A DNA stretch of 64,000 nt, from positions 558,001 through 622,000 of the forward strand of contig NZ_JAGGJV010000001.1 in assembly GCF_017873135.1 (NCBI RefSeq), in the 5' to 3' direction. The position numbers were made by a program, and so were the translations under genes. Shown in pieces: positions 16,826-25,322 of the stretch; the stretch's first letter is position 1, and each line of letters starts with the position of its first letter. The DNA comes from Rhizobium herbae (lineage in GTDB: Bacteria > Pseudomonadota > Alphaproteobacteria > Rhizobiales > Rhizobiaceae). The notes under the pieces were generated by a model, which did not search any database, was not told the origin of the DNA, and worked only from the letters and a program-made list of their open reading frames with translations.

Positions 16826-17527
16826 TTACACCGAGCGCGTGATGCCGCCGTCGATGCGGATGTTCTGGCCGGTGATATAACCGCCGCGGTCGGTCGCCAG
16901 AAGCGCCACCAGCTCGGCCACTTCCTCCGATGTGCCATAGCGGCCCATCGGGATGCGCAGGCGCCGTTCCTCGGTCTCCGGCAGGCTGTCGATGAAGCCC
17001 GGCAGCACGTTGTTCATGCGGATGTTGTCGCCAGCGTACTTGTCGGCAAAAAGCTTGGTGAAGGCGGCAAGGCCCGAGCGGAAGACGCCGGATGTCGGAA
17101 ACAGCGGGTCCGGCTCGAAGGTCGCATAGGTCGAGATATTGACGATGCTGCCGGATTTCTGTTCCAGCATGATCGGCGTCACCAGCCGCGTCGGACGCAC
17201 GACATTGAGAAAGTAGACGTCCATCCCCTTGTGCCAGTCATCGTCCGTGAGATCCAGGACCGCAGCGCGCGGCCCGTGTCCGGCCGAATTGACCAGCGCA
17301 TCCACCCTGCCCCATTTGCCATAGGCCGCATCGACCAGACGCTTCAGGTCGTCGTTGGACTGGTTGGAACCGGTCACGCCGATGCCGCCGAGTTCCTGCG
17401 CCAGCGCCTCTCCCTTGCCGGAGGACGAGAGGATAGCGACGCGATAGCCTTCCGCCGCCAGCCGGCGTGCCGAAACAGCACCCATGCCGGACCCGCCAGC
17501 CGTGATGATTGCAACTTTTTCCGCCAT
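16826..17527 (-). CDS. SDR family oxidoreductase with altered catalytic residues
   Basis: About 233 residues from ATG 17527 (MAEKVAIITA), with GGGAG upstream. The Rossmann opening IITAGGSGMGAVSARRLAAEG and the ALVNSAGHG and IVNIST segments are those of classical short-chain dehydrogenases, and it ends with GQNIRIDGGITRSV. However, the catalytic YxxxK is missing: the aligned positions read SGVFR within FPTSGVFRSGLAAF, so Tyr is Ser and Lys is Arg. The nucleotide-binding half looks intact. It may be a binding or regulatory protein, or a reductase using other residues. It is transcribed alone on the minus strand. Confidence 0.8.
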   Translation of the reverse strand: MAEKVAIITAGGSGMGAVSARRLAAEGYRVAILSSSGKGEALAQELGGIGVTGSNQSNDDLKRLVDAAYGKWGRVDALVNSAGHGPRAAVLDLTDDDWHKGMDVYFLNVVRPTRLVTPIMLEQKSGSIVNISTYATFEPDPLFPTSGVFRSGLAAFTKLFADKYAGDNIRMNNVLPGFIDSLPETEERRLRIPMGRYGTSEEVAELVALLATDRGGYITGQNIRIDGGITRSV

Positions 17528-17629
17528 CGTCGTCTCCCTCATGTCAATGAAGGCGCGATAAAACCAGCAGCGGGCGCAGATCACAATCAAGAAATCCTGC
17601 ACCTGCCATCAGCCCACCTGTTTCACCGA

Positions 17630-18355
17630 TCAGACATGAACCTCGCCATGCGCCAGTTCGCCCTCGCCCGGCTCCTTGTGAAGCGCCGCATAGGCCATGA
17701 GGACGTAAAAGACGATGACAAGACCGATCACCAGCCAGCCCGGAACAGGACCAAGCGCTGCATTCGCGGTCACCTCGCCTAGCGAACTCACCTGCCGGGC
17801 CTCGCCGCCATTGGCCTGCAGGATCGGCGAGGATATTTTCAGGGCCCAGGCCAGAAGCAGGATGAGATACATCCAGCAGTAATTGCGCCGCAACCTTCGG
17901 CAAACCGCCTCGCGATAGCTCATCAGGAAGGCCGGACGACGCAGGCTGTCGGCGATGGGTGCCGCCCAGTTCGGCTTGAAGGGCGCCTGTGGAGCCAGCA
18001 TCTGGGCAAAATAGCCGCGCTCCATGCGGCGAACGCGGGCGCGGTAGACATCGAAGAACCGGTACCGCCGCGCCTCTATGAACAACAGCAGCGTGATCAG
18101 CAGCATGGCAAAGAGCAGCACGCCATGATGCGAAGCCGGGGTCGATAGCGAAACCGAGAGCAGGGCCGCCGCCACGGTGGTCGCCCAGTTCGACGTGCGG
18201 TCGATGCGGTCGCGCCAGCCCGCCATCCGGCCCATTTCACCGCGATAGTAGTGGACGAGCGCCGTGATCGTCTCTGCGGGCGTTGCCGGCAAAGGCGGGC
18301 TTTTGGCTTCGCTCTCGTCCTTGAGCAGACCAATCGGACTGAATTCCGCGGCCAT
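17630..18355 (-). CDS. DUF2270 family integral membrane protein
   Basis: About 241 residues from ATG 18355 (MAAEFSPIGL), with GGGAGGA eight bases upstream. The conserved core is ALVHYYRGEMGRMAGWRDRI followed by two adjacent membrane helices, the FIEARRYRFFDVYRARVRRM segment and, after about 70 residues, two further membrane helices (YLILLLAWALK and WLVIGLVIVFYVLMAYA). The function of DUF2270 proteins is unknown. It is divergent from the TPR-methyltransferase gene, with 142 bases between. Confidence 0.8.
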   Translation of the reverse strand: MAAEFSPIGLLKDESEAKSPPLPATPAETITALVHYYRGEMGRMAGWRDRIDRTSNWATTVAAALLSVSLSTPASHHGVLLFAMLLITLLLFIEARRYRFFDVYRARVRRMERGYFAQMLAPQAPFKPNWAAPIADSLRRPAFLMSYREAVCRRLRRNYCWMYLILLLAWALKISSPILQANGGEARQVSSLGEVTANAALGPVPGWLVIGLVIVFYVLMAYAALHKEPGEGELAHGEVHV

Positions 18356-18497
18356 GATCATTTCCTCCCGAGCTTTTGTTGTTTTGCGCATCATGCGCCC
18401 GTTTCCGACCGCGATAAACGTTTTTCCGGCCGCAAACCGTCCGTGCGCGTGGGTTTTCGCATTGCCAAACGCCATCCCGCGCCGTAAAGACGCGGCC

Positions 18498-19310
18498 ATG
18501 CAGAAGATCGATGAAGAAGCCCTCGCCGAAGCCTATAACCGCGCGCTTGCCCTGGAGAAATCCGGCGACGTCGAGGCTGCTGTCAAAGCCTATGAAGAGG
18601 TTCTGGCGATCGATCCGGACGATCACGGCGGCGCCGCCGTTCGCATCGCTTCGATGGGACGCGGCGAGACGCCCGACAAGGCGCCGGACGCCTATGTCAC
18701 CACCCTGTTCGACCAGCATGCGGATGTGTTCGAGGACGTGCTCGTCGAACAGCTCGACTATCACGTGCCGATGCTGGTCCGCCAGCGGCTGCAGGCACTG
18801 AACCTCGGCCCCTTTGCCCGGGTCCTTGATCTCGGCTGCGGCACGGGCCTGACCGGCGGCGCGCTGCGCGACATGGCTGACGATATCACCGGCATCGACC
18901 TGTCGGAAAACATGGTCGAGATCGCCCACGAAAAAGACGTGTACGAGACGCTCTACGTCGCCGAAGTCGTCGATTTTCTCGAGGACAATAACGACGAGCC
19001 CTTCGATCTGATCACCGCGACGGACGTGCTGCCCTATCTCGGCGCGCTGGAAGCCCTGTTCTTCGGCGCCGCCGAAAACATGAATGCCGGCGGCCTGTTC
19101 ATCTTCTCAAGCGAGACCCTGCCCGCACAGACCTTCGCCGGGCGCGCGTTCATGGTGGGTCCCAACCAGCGCTTCGCCCATGCCGAACCCTATGTCCGCG
19201 AGCGCCTGGATGCCATCGGCTTCGATATCGTCGAATTCTCGGATATCACCGTCCGCAAGGAAGAGGGCGAGCCGATCGCCGGTCATCTGGTGATTGCAAA
19301 ACTGCGCTGA
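18498..19310 (+). CDS. TPR-containing class I SAM-dependent methyltransferase
   Basis: 270 residues. The first 45 residues form a tetratricopeptide-like pair of helices (YNRALALEKSGDVEAAVKAY, EEVLAIDPDDHGG). The methyltransferase domain starts near residue 110 with VLDLGCGTGLTGGAL (SAM motif I), ITGIDLSENMVEIA (motif II acidic residue) and FDLITATDVLPYLG. Rhizobial homologues of this layout are annotated only as predicted methyltransferases; substrate unknown. ATG 18498 is chosen because the domain begins right after it and the upstream frame shows no coding character. Confidence 0.82.
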   Translation: MQKIDEEALAEAYNRALALEKSGDVEAAVKAYEEVLAIDPDDHGGAAVRIASMGRGETPDKAPDAYVTTLFDQHADVFEDVLVEQLDYHVPMLVRQRLQALNLGPFARVLDLGCGTGLTGGALRDMADDITGIDLSENMVEIAHEKDVYETLYVAEVVDFLEDNNDEPFDLITATDVLPYLGALEALFFGAAENMNAGGLFIFSSETLPAQTFAGRAFMVGPNQRFAHAEPYVRERLDAIGFDIVEFSDITVRKEEGEPIAGHLVIAKLR

Positions 19311-19319
19311 TAACGGCGC

Positions 19320-19700
19320 TCAGGCGCCGTGAACGTCCGGCAGCTCGTACCAGTCGCCCTTGAACTCCGTCAGGATATTCTTGACGATCTGCTTGCCGGT
19401 ATCGCCATCGATGACGCCGGCCGAGACCATCAGCAGGTCGGTGCCGATATTGTCCTTGAATAGACGGCTGCCGCAGGTCGAGCAGAACCCGCGCCGCGCC
19501 TTGTCCGAATAGCCGTACCATTGCAGGGTGCCGTCTGCCTCGAACCGGACGTCGTCGCGCGGTGCACCGATGACCGCCATGTAGTTGCCATGCGCCTTGC
19601 GGCAGTCGCCGCAATGGCAGCAGAACACCCCCGCCGACTCCACAGGAATGGAAAATTTGACGCCGCCGCAGCGGCATGACGCGTTCAGTCGTTCGGCCAT
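19320..19700 (-). CDS. GFA/CENP-V family zinc protein
   Basis: 126 residues. Cys ligands of the GFA fold are in place: ASCRCGGVKF, FCCHCGDCRKAHG and FCSTCGSRLF. The family includes a protein proposed to speed glutathione-formaldehyde adduct formation, but most members are uncharacterised, so a role in formaldehyde detoxification should not be assumed. It converges with the methyltransferase gene. A second, divergent member lies at about 41 kb. Confidence 0.85.
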   Translation of the reverse strand: MAERLNASCRCGGVKFSIPVESAGVFCCHCGDCRKAHGNYMAVIGAPRDDVRFEADGTLQWYGYSDKARRGFCSTCGSRLFKDNIGTDLLMVSAGVIDGDTGKQIVKNILTEFKGDWYELPDVHGA

Positions 19701-19889
19701 GGTTCCTGTCCTCCGGGTGGTGAATGGCTATGCCGACAGCAAATGCGCGGCTCTCGGAACCAGACATACGGCGCAAAACCCAGGCTTCAAGCGCCTCCCG
19801 GAAAGATAAATACGACATGCGAACACGCCCCGACGCAAGCTCCCGGAAGCACAACAGCACGGAGCAGGCCCAAGGTTGACGGTAAGGTG

Positions 19890-19936
19890 TTCACAGGCAA
19901 AAGGCAGTGCCACCTGCACCGCCTCTTGCCTGTGAA
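19890..19936 (-). terminator. Large hairpin after the orphan SsuA-like gene
   Basis: TTCACAGGCAA (19890-19900) pairs perfectly with TTGCCTGTGAA (19926-19936), with a smaller GCAG/CTGC stem inside the loop. It starts nine bases beyond the stop of the minus-strand gene. No T run follows, so the mechanism is uncertain. Confidence 0.6.
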
Positions 19937-19944
19937 GCTCCTCG

Positions 19945-20913
19945 TCAGCTCGCCCGGCCTTTCCAGACGATATCGCTGATTGTCAACTGTTTCGGAATGA
20001 TCTTCAACTGGAAGAACTCATCGGCCAGCGCCTGCTGATAGGCAACCGCCTCCGGCCCCACCGTCGAGATATCGGCAAGGCTGAACCCCTTGCGCGTCAA
20101 CACAACCCGTTGGATATCCTCCGGCACGCCGGTGATCTTCGAAAGAGCCGCCACGGTGCCGTCCAGGTCGTTTTGCGCAGCGGCGCCGACCTTTCCGAGC
20201 TCATCGAGGATTTCGCTGAGTACATCCCCGTGCGCCGCGGTGAAATCACCGTTGCTGAGGAAGTAGCTCCAGGATTCGGCGATCCCCTCGGCAGTGGTCA
20301 GGACGCGCGTGCCGGGATCTTTCTCGGCGACGGCAAAATATGGATCCCAGATCGACCAGGCGTCGATCTGCTTGCTGGCAAATGCGGCTGCCGCATCCGA
20401 TGGCGAAAGGTCGGCCGCCTCGATATCGGCAATGCCGAGACCGGCCTTGCGCAATGCCTTGACGGTGAAATTGTGGGCGCTCGAACCCCGCTTGAATGCC
20501 ACCCGCTTGCCCTTCAGGTCCCCGATCGACTGGATCGGCGAATCCTTGTGCACCAGGATCGCGGACCCCGCGGAGGCTCCCCTGTAGGTGCCCGCATACA
20601 GCAGGTTGCCGCCGGCCGCCTGCGCAAACAGAGGCGGTACGTCGCCAGTCGGGCCGAAATCGATGGCGCCGGCCCCGAGCGCTTCGAGCAGCGGTGGGCC
20701 GGACGAAAATTCCGCCCAGGTGATTGCAATGCCGCGATCGGCAAAGCGCTTTTCCAGCGCGCCCGTTCCCTTGGCAAGCGCCAGGACGCCATTCTTCTGC
20801 CAGCCGAGGCGCAATTCCTTGAGCGGTTCGGATGAGGCACGGGCAATTCCCGGCAGTGTCGCCGCGAGCGCAGCTGTCCCGAAAAGCGATAGTGTCTGTC
20901 GGCGTGTGAACAT
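19945..20913 (-). CDS. Aliphatic sulfonate-type ABC substrate-binding protein (orphan SsuA-like)
   Basis: 322 residues from ATG 20913 (MFTRRQTLSLFG), with GAGGGA upstream. The start is a twin-arginine-like signal peptide ending ARA. The mature protein has the SsuA pattern: LRLGWQKNGVLALAKGTG, ITWAEFSSGPPLLEALGAG, IDFGPTGDVPPLFAQAA and KGKRVAFKRGSSAHN. It is a clear paralogue of the SsuA at 49.9 kb, with the same length. No permease or ATPase is adjacent, so it may feed the SsuBC pair at 51-52.7 kb or another transporter. Upstream (20970-21010) is very AT-rich and probably holds the promoter. Confidence 0.82.
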   Translation of the reverse strand: MFTRRQTLSLFGTAALAATLPGIARASSEPLKELRLGWQKNGVLALAKGTGALEKRFADRGIAITWAEFSSGPPLLEALGAGAIDFGPTGDVPPLFAQAAGGNLLYAGTYRGASAGSAILVHKDSPIQSIGDLKGKRVAFKRGSSAHNFTVKALRKAGLGIADIEAADLSPSDAAAAFASKQIDAWSIWDPYFAVAEKDPGTRVLTTAEGIAESWSYFLSNGDFTAAHGDVLSEILDELGKVGAAAQNDLDGTVAALSKITGVPEDIQRVVLTRKGFSLADISTVGPEAVAYQQALADEFFQLKIIPKQLTISDIVWKGRAS

Positions 20914-21149
20914 GATAGATCCCTCTCGATGTTTGTCGGCGCACGACAGCGGCGCCACTGTCATCAAGATTGATGCAATCTATAAAAACTATATACTATA
21001 TTAATATCAAAAACAGGCGCGATACCGGAAAAGCCGATCAGCGAACACTCTTCCGGCAAAAAATCATTCTCCTATGCCCCGGAGCATGCTGTGGGTGAGG
21101 ACGTAGGGATGGCGCTTGCACTTACGCCTCCAGGCCCTATCATTCTCGA

Positions 21150-22427
21150 ATGGAACTTGTTGAAGTCTTCCAGCGTCTCGGCGTGGCGCTTGCCACCGGC
21201 CTCCTCGTGGGCTGCGAGAGGGGGTGGCAGGACCGCGACTTGCCCTCGGGCGGCAGAACAGCCGGTATCCGCACATTCGGCCTTTCAGGCTTTCTCGGCG
21301 GGCTTGCCGGTTACCTCCAGATACATACCGGACCCATCCTGCCTGCGGCTCTGCTGCTCCTCTTCGGCGCCGCTTTTGCCGCTTTCAAGCTGCGAGAATC
21401 CGCGGCAGAGAAAGACTATGGAGTCACCACTGTCATCGCGGCCTTCCTCGTCTTCGCGCTGGGTGCAATAGCAGTCGTCGGCGACTTGCGGGTTGCGGTC
21501 GCCGGCGGGGTCATTACCACCGCACTGCTCGCCGCCAAACGCAGCCTCCACGGTTTTCTGACGCAATTGACCTGGCTGGAAATCAGGGCAGCCCTCGTTC
21601 TTCTGGCCATGACGCTCGTCGCTCTGCCCCTGCTGCCGAACAAGACCGTCGATCCCTGGGATGCCTTGAACCCATTCGCCTTGTGGCTATTGACGATCAC
21701 GATCGCCGCCATTTCCTTCGCCGGCTACGCCGCCATTCGCGTTGCCGGCCCCAGTCGCGGCATCCTGTTTGCCGGTGCCGCCGGCGGACTGGCCTCATCC
21801 ACGGCGCTGACGCTTTCCTTTGCCCGCTTCGCAGCCGATGCACCGCAGAGCGCGCGGCAACTGGCCTGCGGCGCCACGATCGCCGGGGCGCTATCGCTTA
21901 TCCGCGTCCTCGTTATCGGCGCCGTCCTGGCGCCCATTCTCCTGATACCGCTTGCGATTGCGCTGATACCGGCTGTGCTGGTGATGCTGGCCGCAAGTTT
22001 TTTGATCGCCCGCCGCGGCAGCGACACGCACGATACGCCGAACTTTCAACTCGAAACCCCCTTCAAGCTTGGCGAGGTGCTGCGTTTCGGCGCCCTGCTT
22101 GGCGCCGTCATCGTGGTGTCGAAGGTTCTGGTCGACAGGATCGGCCAAACCATGATTTTTGTTGTCGCGGCCGTATCGGGCCTGATGGATCTCGACGCCA
22201 TCACGCTTTCGACGGCACGCCTGACGGAGACCTCGGTCGATCTTGCCGCCGCCGTCGCGGCGATCCTGATCGCGGTCGTGGTCAATCTCGTAACGAAAAT
22301 CGTGCTGGCATTCACGGCGGGTGGCAGAGGACCCTACGCCACGACGCTGGCTTTGACGACAGTTGCGGCCATCACGGCTGGTGCGGTCGCCCATTTTACC
22401 CTGGGTTCCTTCGTCCCGACATCCTGA
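21150..22427 (+). CDS. MgtC/SapB-DUF4010 family membrane protein
   Basis: 425 residues, mostly hydrophobic, with about twelve membrane helices. The N-terminal MgtC/SapB half shows LGVALATGLLVGCERGWQDRD and SGGRTAGIRTFGLSGFLGGLAG; the C-terminal half is DUF4010, with GPSRGILFAGAAGGLASSTA and the late AVSGLMDLDAITLSTARL. Function unknown; MgtC relatives are linked to magnesium limitation and ATP synthase control, but this two-domain form is not. Single gene, followed by the dehydrogenase in the same direction. Confidence 0.82.
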   Translation: MELVEVFQRLGVALATGLLVGCERGWQDRDLPSGGRTAGIRTFGLSGFLGGLAGYLQIHTGPILPAALLLLFGAAFAAFKLRESAAEKDYGVTTVIAAFLVFALGAIAVVGDLRVAVAGGVITTALLAAKRSLHGFLTQLTWLEIRAALVLLAMTLVALPLLPNKTVDPWDALNPFALWLLTITIAAISFAGYAAIRVAGPSRGILFAGAAGGLASSTALTLSFARFAADAPQSARQLACGATIAGALSLIRVLVIGAVLAPILLIPLAIALIPAVLVMLAASFLIARRGSDTHDTPNFQLETPFKLGEVLRFGALLGAVIVVSKVLVDRIGQTMIFVVAAVSGLMDLDAITLSTARLTETSVDLAAAVAAILIAVVVNLVTKIVLAFTAGGRGPYATTLALTTVAAITAGAVAHFTLGSFVPTS

Positions 22428-22538
22428 TTGCCATGCGCAAATTTTCACGAAATGCAGTCGCGCAAACGACGCTCTCCCTTCCGCCTCCGGACCATTTCCG
22501 CTAAGTCTCTCGCGATACGCGCCACAGGAGCATTCGGA

Positions 22539-23408
22539 ATGGCAAAAGTCGCTTTCATCGGTCTCGGCGTCATGGGCTATCCCATGGCCGGCCATCTGAA
22601 GATCAAGGGCGGCCACGCGCTGACGGTCTATAACCGGACGTTCGCGAAGGCCGAGAAATGGGCGGCGGAATTTGGCGGACGCGCAGTCCCGACGCCGGCG
22701 GAAGCCGCCGATGGCGCCGATTTCGTCTTCTCCTGCGTCGGCAACGACGACGACCTGCGCTCGGTCACGACAGGCAAGGACGGCGCTTTCGAGACCCTGA
22801 CGTCGGGCGCGATCTTCATCGACAACACCACGGCCTCCGCCGAAGTTGCCCGCGAACTGGATGCGGCCGCCACCGCCCGCGGTGCCCATTTCATCGACGC
22901 GCCGGTATCCGGCGGCCAGGCGGGTGCTGAAAACGGCGTGCTGACGGTGATGTGCGGCGGCGATCCGGATGTGTTCGAACGCGCCAGGCCGATCATCGAC
23001 GCCTATGCTCGCATGGTCGGCCTGATGGGGCCGGCCGGTTCCGGCCAGCTGACCAAGATGGTCAACCAGATCTGCATCGCCGGCCTCGTCCAGGGGCTGG
23101 CCGAAGGCATCCATTTCGGCAAGAAGGCCGGTCTCGACATCGAAAAGGTCATCGAGGTCATTTCCAAGGGGGCCGCCGGGTCCTGGCAGATGGAAAACCG
23201 CCACAAGACCATGAATACGGGCAAATACGACTTCGGCTTCGCCGTCGACTGGATGCGCAAGGATCTCGACATCGTGCTTTCGGAAGCGCGCGACAACGGT
23301 GCCAGGTTGCCGGTGACCGCGCTCGTCGATCAATTCTATGCGGAGGTACAGGCCATGGGCGGCAAGCGCTGGGATACATCGTCGCTATTGGCCCGTCTGG
23401 AGAAATAA
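22539..23408 (+). CDS. NAD(P)-dependent beta-hydroxyacid dehydrogenase (3-hydroxyisobutyrate dehydrogenase family)
   Basis: 289 residues from ATG 22539, with CAGGAG eight bases upstream. Opens with VAFIGLGVMGYPMAGHLK (Rossmann fingerprint plus family signature), then FIDAPVSGGQAGAENG (substrate loop) and GSGQLTKMVNQI carrying the catalytic Lys. Members reduce or oxidise 3-hydroxyisobutyrate, tartronate semialdehyde, glyoxylate or succinate semialdehyde; which applies cannot be read here. Its TAA overlaps the start of the next gene by one base, so the two are coupled. Confidence 0.87.
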   Translation: MAKVAFIGLGVMGYPMAGHLKIKGGHALTVYNRTFAKAEKWAAEFGGRAVPTPAEAADGADFVFSCVGNDDDLRSVTTGKDGAFETLTSGAIFIDNTTASAEVARELDAAATARGAHFIDAPVSGGQAGAENGVLTVMCGGDPDVFERARPIIDAYARMVGLMGPAGSGQLTKMVNQICIAGLVQGLAEGIHFGKKAGLDIEKVIEVISKGAAGSWQMENRHKTMNTGKYDFGFAVDWMRKDLDIVLSEARDNGARLPVTALVDQFYAEVQAMGGKRWDTSSLLARLEK

Positions 23409-24097
23409 TGCTGTCGCCGTCCTCGCCGGCAGATGCCGTCATCGCGCATCTGAAATCGCTGCGGGCGGAGGAAAACCTTGCCGGCATGGCGAGGTTTGGC
23501 ATTGAAACGAAGACGGCGCTCGGCATTTCCAATGCCGAACTGCGGCGGATCGCGCGGTCGATAAAGCGCCACCACGCCCGCGCGCTTGCTCTGTGGGCAA
23601 GCGGCATTCGCGAGGCCCGCTTGCTCGCGGCCTTTACCGCAGAGCCGGAAAAGCTGACGCTGGAAACGGCCAGGCTATGGGCCGGTGATTTCAATTCCTG
23701 GGAAATCGTTGATGGCGTCGCCGACATTTTTGTCGAGGCCCGGCTGGGCGCAATCCTCATCCCGGAGTTTGCCGCTGACCAACGGGAGTTTATCCGCCGC
23801 ACGGCCTTTACCATGATAGCCGTCAGCGCCGTTCACCTGAAAGACGAACCGGACGACACGATCCTCGCCTGGCTGGCACTGATCGAAGCCCATGCCGGTG
23901 ACGACCGCAATTTCGTGAAAAAGGCTGTGAACTGGGCGCTTCGCCAGATCGGCAAGCGCAACGCCCATTGCCACGGCCCAGCCCTGTCGCTGGCCCGGAT
24001 TCTCGCGGCAGCATCGGACCGGACCGCGCGATGGATCGGCAAGGATGCCGTCCGCGAACTGACGAACAGCGCTGTCCTGCTGAAGCTAAAAGTTTAG
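23408..24097 (+). CDS. DNA alkylation repair protein (AlkD-like HEAT repeat)
   Basis: 229 residues, wholly helical. LAGMARFGIETKTALGISN, LRRIARSIKRHHARALALW and FVKKAVNWALRQIGKRN are the recurring signatures of AlkD-like DNA glycosylase relatives, which remove or bind bulky cationic alkyl bases. LTLETARLWAGDFNSWEIVDG resembles the conserved WxxxxxxWDxxD helix of AlkD, with Asn and Glu in place of some catalytic positions, so activity is uncertain. Overlaps the dehydrogenase stop by one base and converges with the Lrp gene. Confidence 0.8.
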   Translation: MLSPSSPADAVIAHLKSLRAEENLAGMARFGIETKTALGISNAELRRIARSIKRHHARALALWASGIREARLLAAFTAEPEKLTLETARLWAGDFNSWEIVDGVADIFVEARLGAILIPEFAADQREFIRRTAFTMIAVSAVHLKDEPDDTILAWLALIEAHAGDDRNFVKKAVNWALRQIGKRNAHCHGPALSLARILAAASDRTARWIGKDAVRELTNSAVLLKLKV

Positions 24098-24114
24098 GCG
24101 AAGAGCCAAAAGCC

Positions 24115-24603
24115 TCACTCCTCGTTCGACTTCGCCTGATCGATCACCATGTAGTCGAGCGGCAGTTGTGTCGTATACTTGATCTGCTCCATCGCGAAGG
24201 CAGACGACACGTCACGGATTTCGATCTTGGCGATCATCCGCTTGTAGAAGGCGTCGTAGGCAGCGATATCCGGCACGACGACGCGCAGCAGATAGTCGAC
24301 ATCGCCGCTCATGCGGTAGAATTCCACCACTTCCGGGAATTCGCCGACCACCTCGGAAAAACGCCGCAGCCATTCGATCGAATGGGTATTGGTCCGGATC
24401 GACACGAACACCGTGACCTTGGTATTGACCTTGACCGGATCGAGCAGCGCCACGCGGCCGCGGATGACGCCATCCTCTTCCATCTTCTGGATGCGGCGCC
24501 AGCAAGGCGTGGTGGACAGACCGACCTTTTTGGCAAGGTCGGCAACGGCGAGCGTGGAATCTTCCTGCAACAGACGCAGGATTTTGCGGTCAAGACGATC
24601 CAT
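24115..24603 (-). CDS. Lrp/AsnC family transcriptional regulator
   Basis: 162 residues from ATG 24603, with AGGAGG seven bases upstream; the frame stays open for another 470 bases, but that part is antisense to the glycosylase-family reading and lacks a site. N-terminal HTH: LDRKILRLLQEDSTLAVADL, KKVGLSTTPCWRRIQKMEEDG. C-terminal RAM domain: VVEFYRMSGDVDYLLRVVVPD. Usually binds an amino acid and controls amino acid metabolism or transport; the target is unknown because neighbours are repair genes. Confidence 0.88.
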   Translation of the reverse strand: MDRLDRKILRLLQEDSTLAVADLAKKVGLSTTPCWRRIQKMEEDGVIRGRVALLDPVKVNTKVTVFVSIRTNTHSIEWLRRFSEVVGEFPEVVEFYRMSGDVDYLLRVVVPDIAAYDAFYKRMIAKIEIRDVSSAFAMEQIKYTTQLPLDYMVIDQAKSNEE

Positions 24604-24668
24604 TAAGAGCCTCCTTCGAATATTATTCTCTCTATAGCGTGAAATCATCCAAAAGAAAGAAAATTGTT

Positions 24669-25322
24669 TCAGGCCGTCATTTTTTTGACCCGCCCGCGCA
24701 GGACAGGCAGGACTTCGGCTTCGAACCATGGATTCTTCTTCAGCCAGCCGGTATTGCGCCAGCTCGGATGCGGCAAGGCCAGCACCGCCGGCCCGGTATT
24801 CGAGCCGAGATGCGCCCGCCAGTTGCGCACCGTCTCGGTCATCGTCGCGGCCCGGCGTTCGCCGAGATGCCAGGCTTGCGCATACTGGCCGATGGCCAGC
24901 ACCAGCTCGACCTGCGGCATCGCGTCCATGACCTCCCGCCGCCAGCGCGGCGCGCATTCCCGGCGCGGCGGCAGGTCGCTGCCATGGGCATCGTAGCCGG
25001 GAAAGCAGAACCCCATCGGCACGATGGCAAAGAGGTTCGGATCGTAGAATTGCGCGCGCGTCACGTCGAGCCATTGCCGCAGCCGGTCGCCCGAAGCATC
25101 GTTGAACGGCAGCCCGCTCTGGTGGACGCGCAGGCCCGGCGCCTGACCGGAAATCAGGATGCGCGCCCTCGATGAAATCACCGCCACTGGACGCGGTTCA
25201 TGCGGCAGCCGGTGTTCGAACCCGCGCGCCGGCGCGTCACGACAGATCCGGCAGGCGGCGATCGCCCCGCGCAGATCCTCAAGCCCGTCGCCTTCTCCAT
25301 CAGCCATTCCACAGCCCTGCAA
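24669..25322 (-). CDS. Uracil-DNA glycosylase superfamily protein
   Basis: 217 residues from 25322 or 212 from ATG 25307. Contains ILISGQAPGLRVHQSG and LPFNDASGDRLRQWLDV (the GxxPG and substrate loops of family 4/5-like UDGs) and the C-terminal LPHPSWRNTGWLKKNPWFE, the His-Pro-Ser loop. A CRICRD segment near residue 24 resembles one Fe-S cysteine pair, but the full four-Cys set of family 4 is not complete. Probably acts in base excision repair, with specificity undetermined. The start overlaps the 3' end of the SNase gene by about 23 bases. Confidence 0.78.
   Translation of the reverse strand: MQGCGMADGEGDGLEDLRGAIAACRICRDAPARGFEHRLPHEPRPVAVISSRARILISGQAPGLRVHQSGLPFNDASGDRLRQWLDVTRAQFYDPNLFAIVPMGFCFPGYDAHGSDLPPRRECAPRWRREVMDAMPQVELVLAIGQYAQAWHLGERRAATMTETVRNWRAHLGSNTGPAVLALPHPSWRNTGWLKKNPWFEAEVLPVLRGRVKKMTA

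Noticed and set aside
24604-25074. Upstream extension of the Lrp reading frame
   Set aside because: It overlaps the glycosylase gene on the same strand in a different frame, and the AGGAGG site is placed for the start at 24603.
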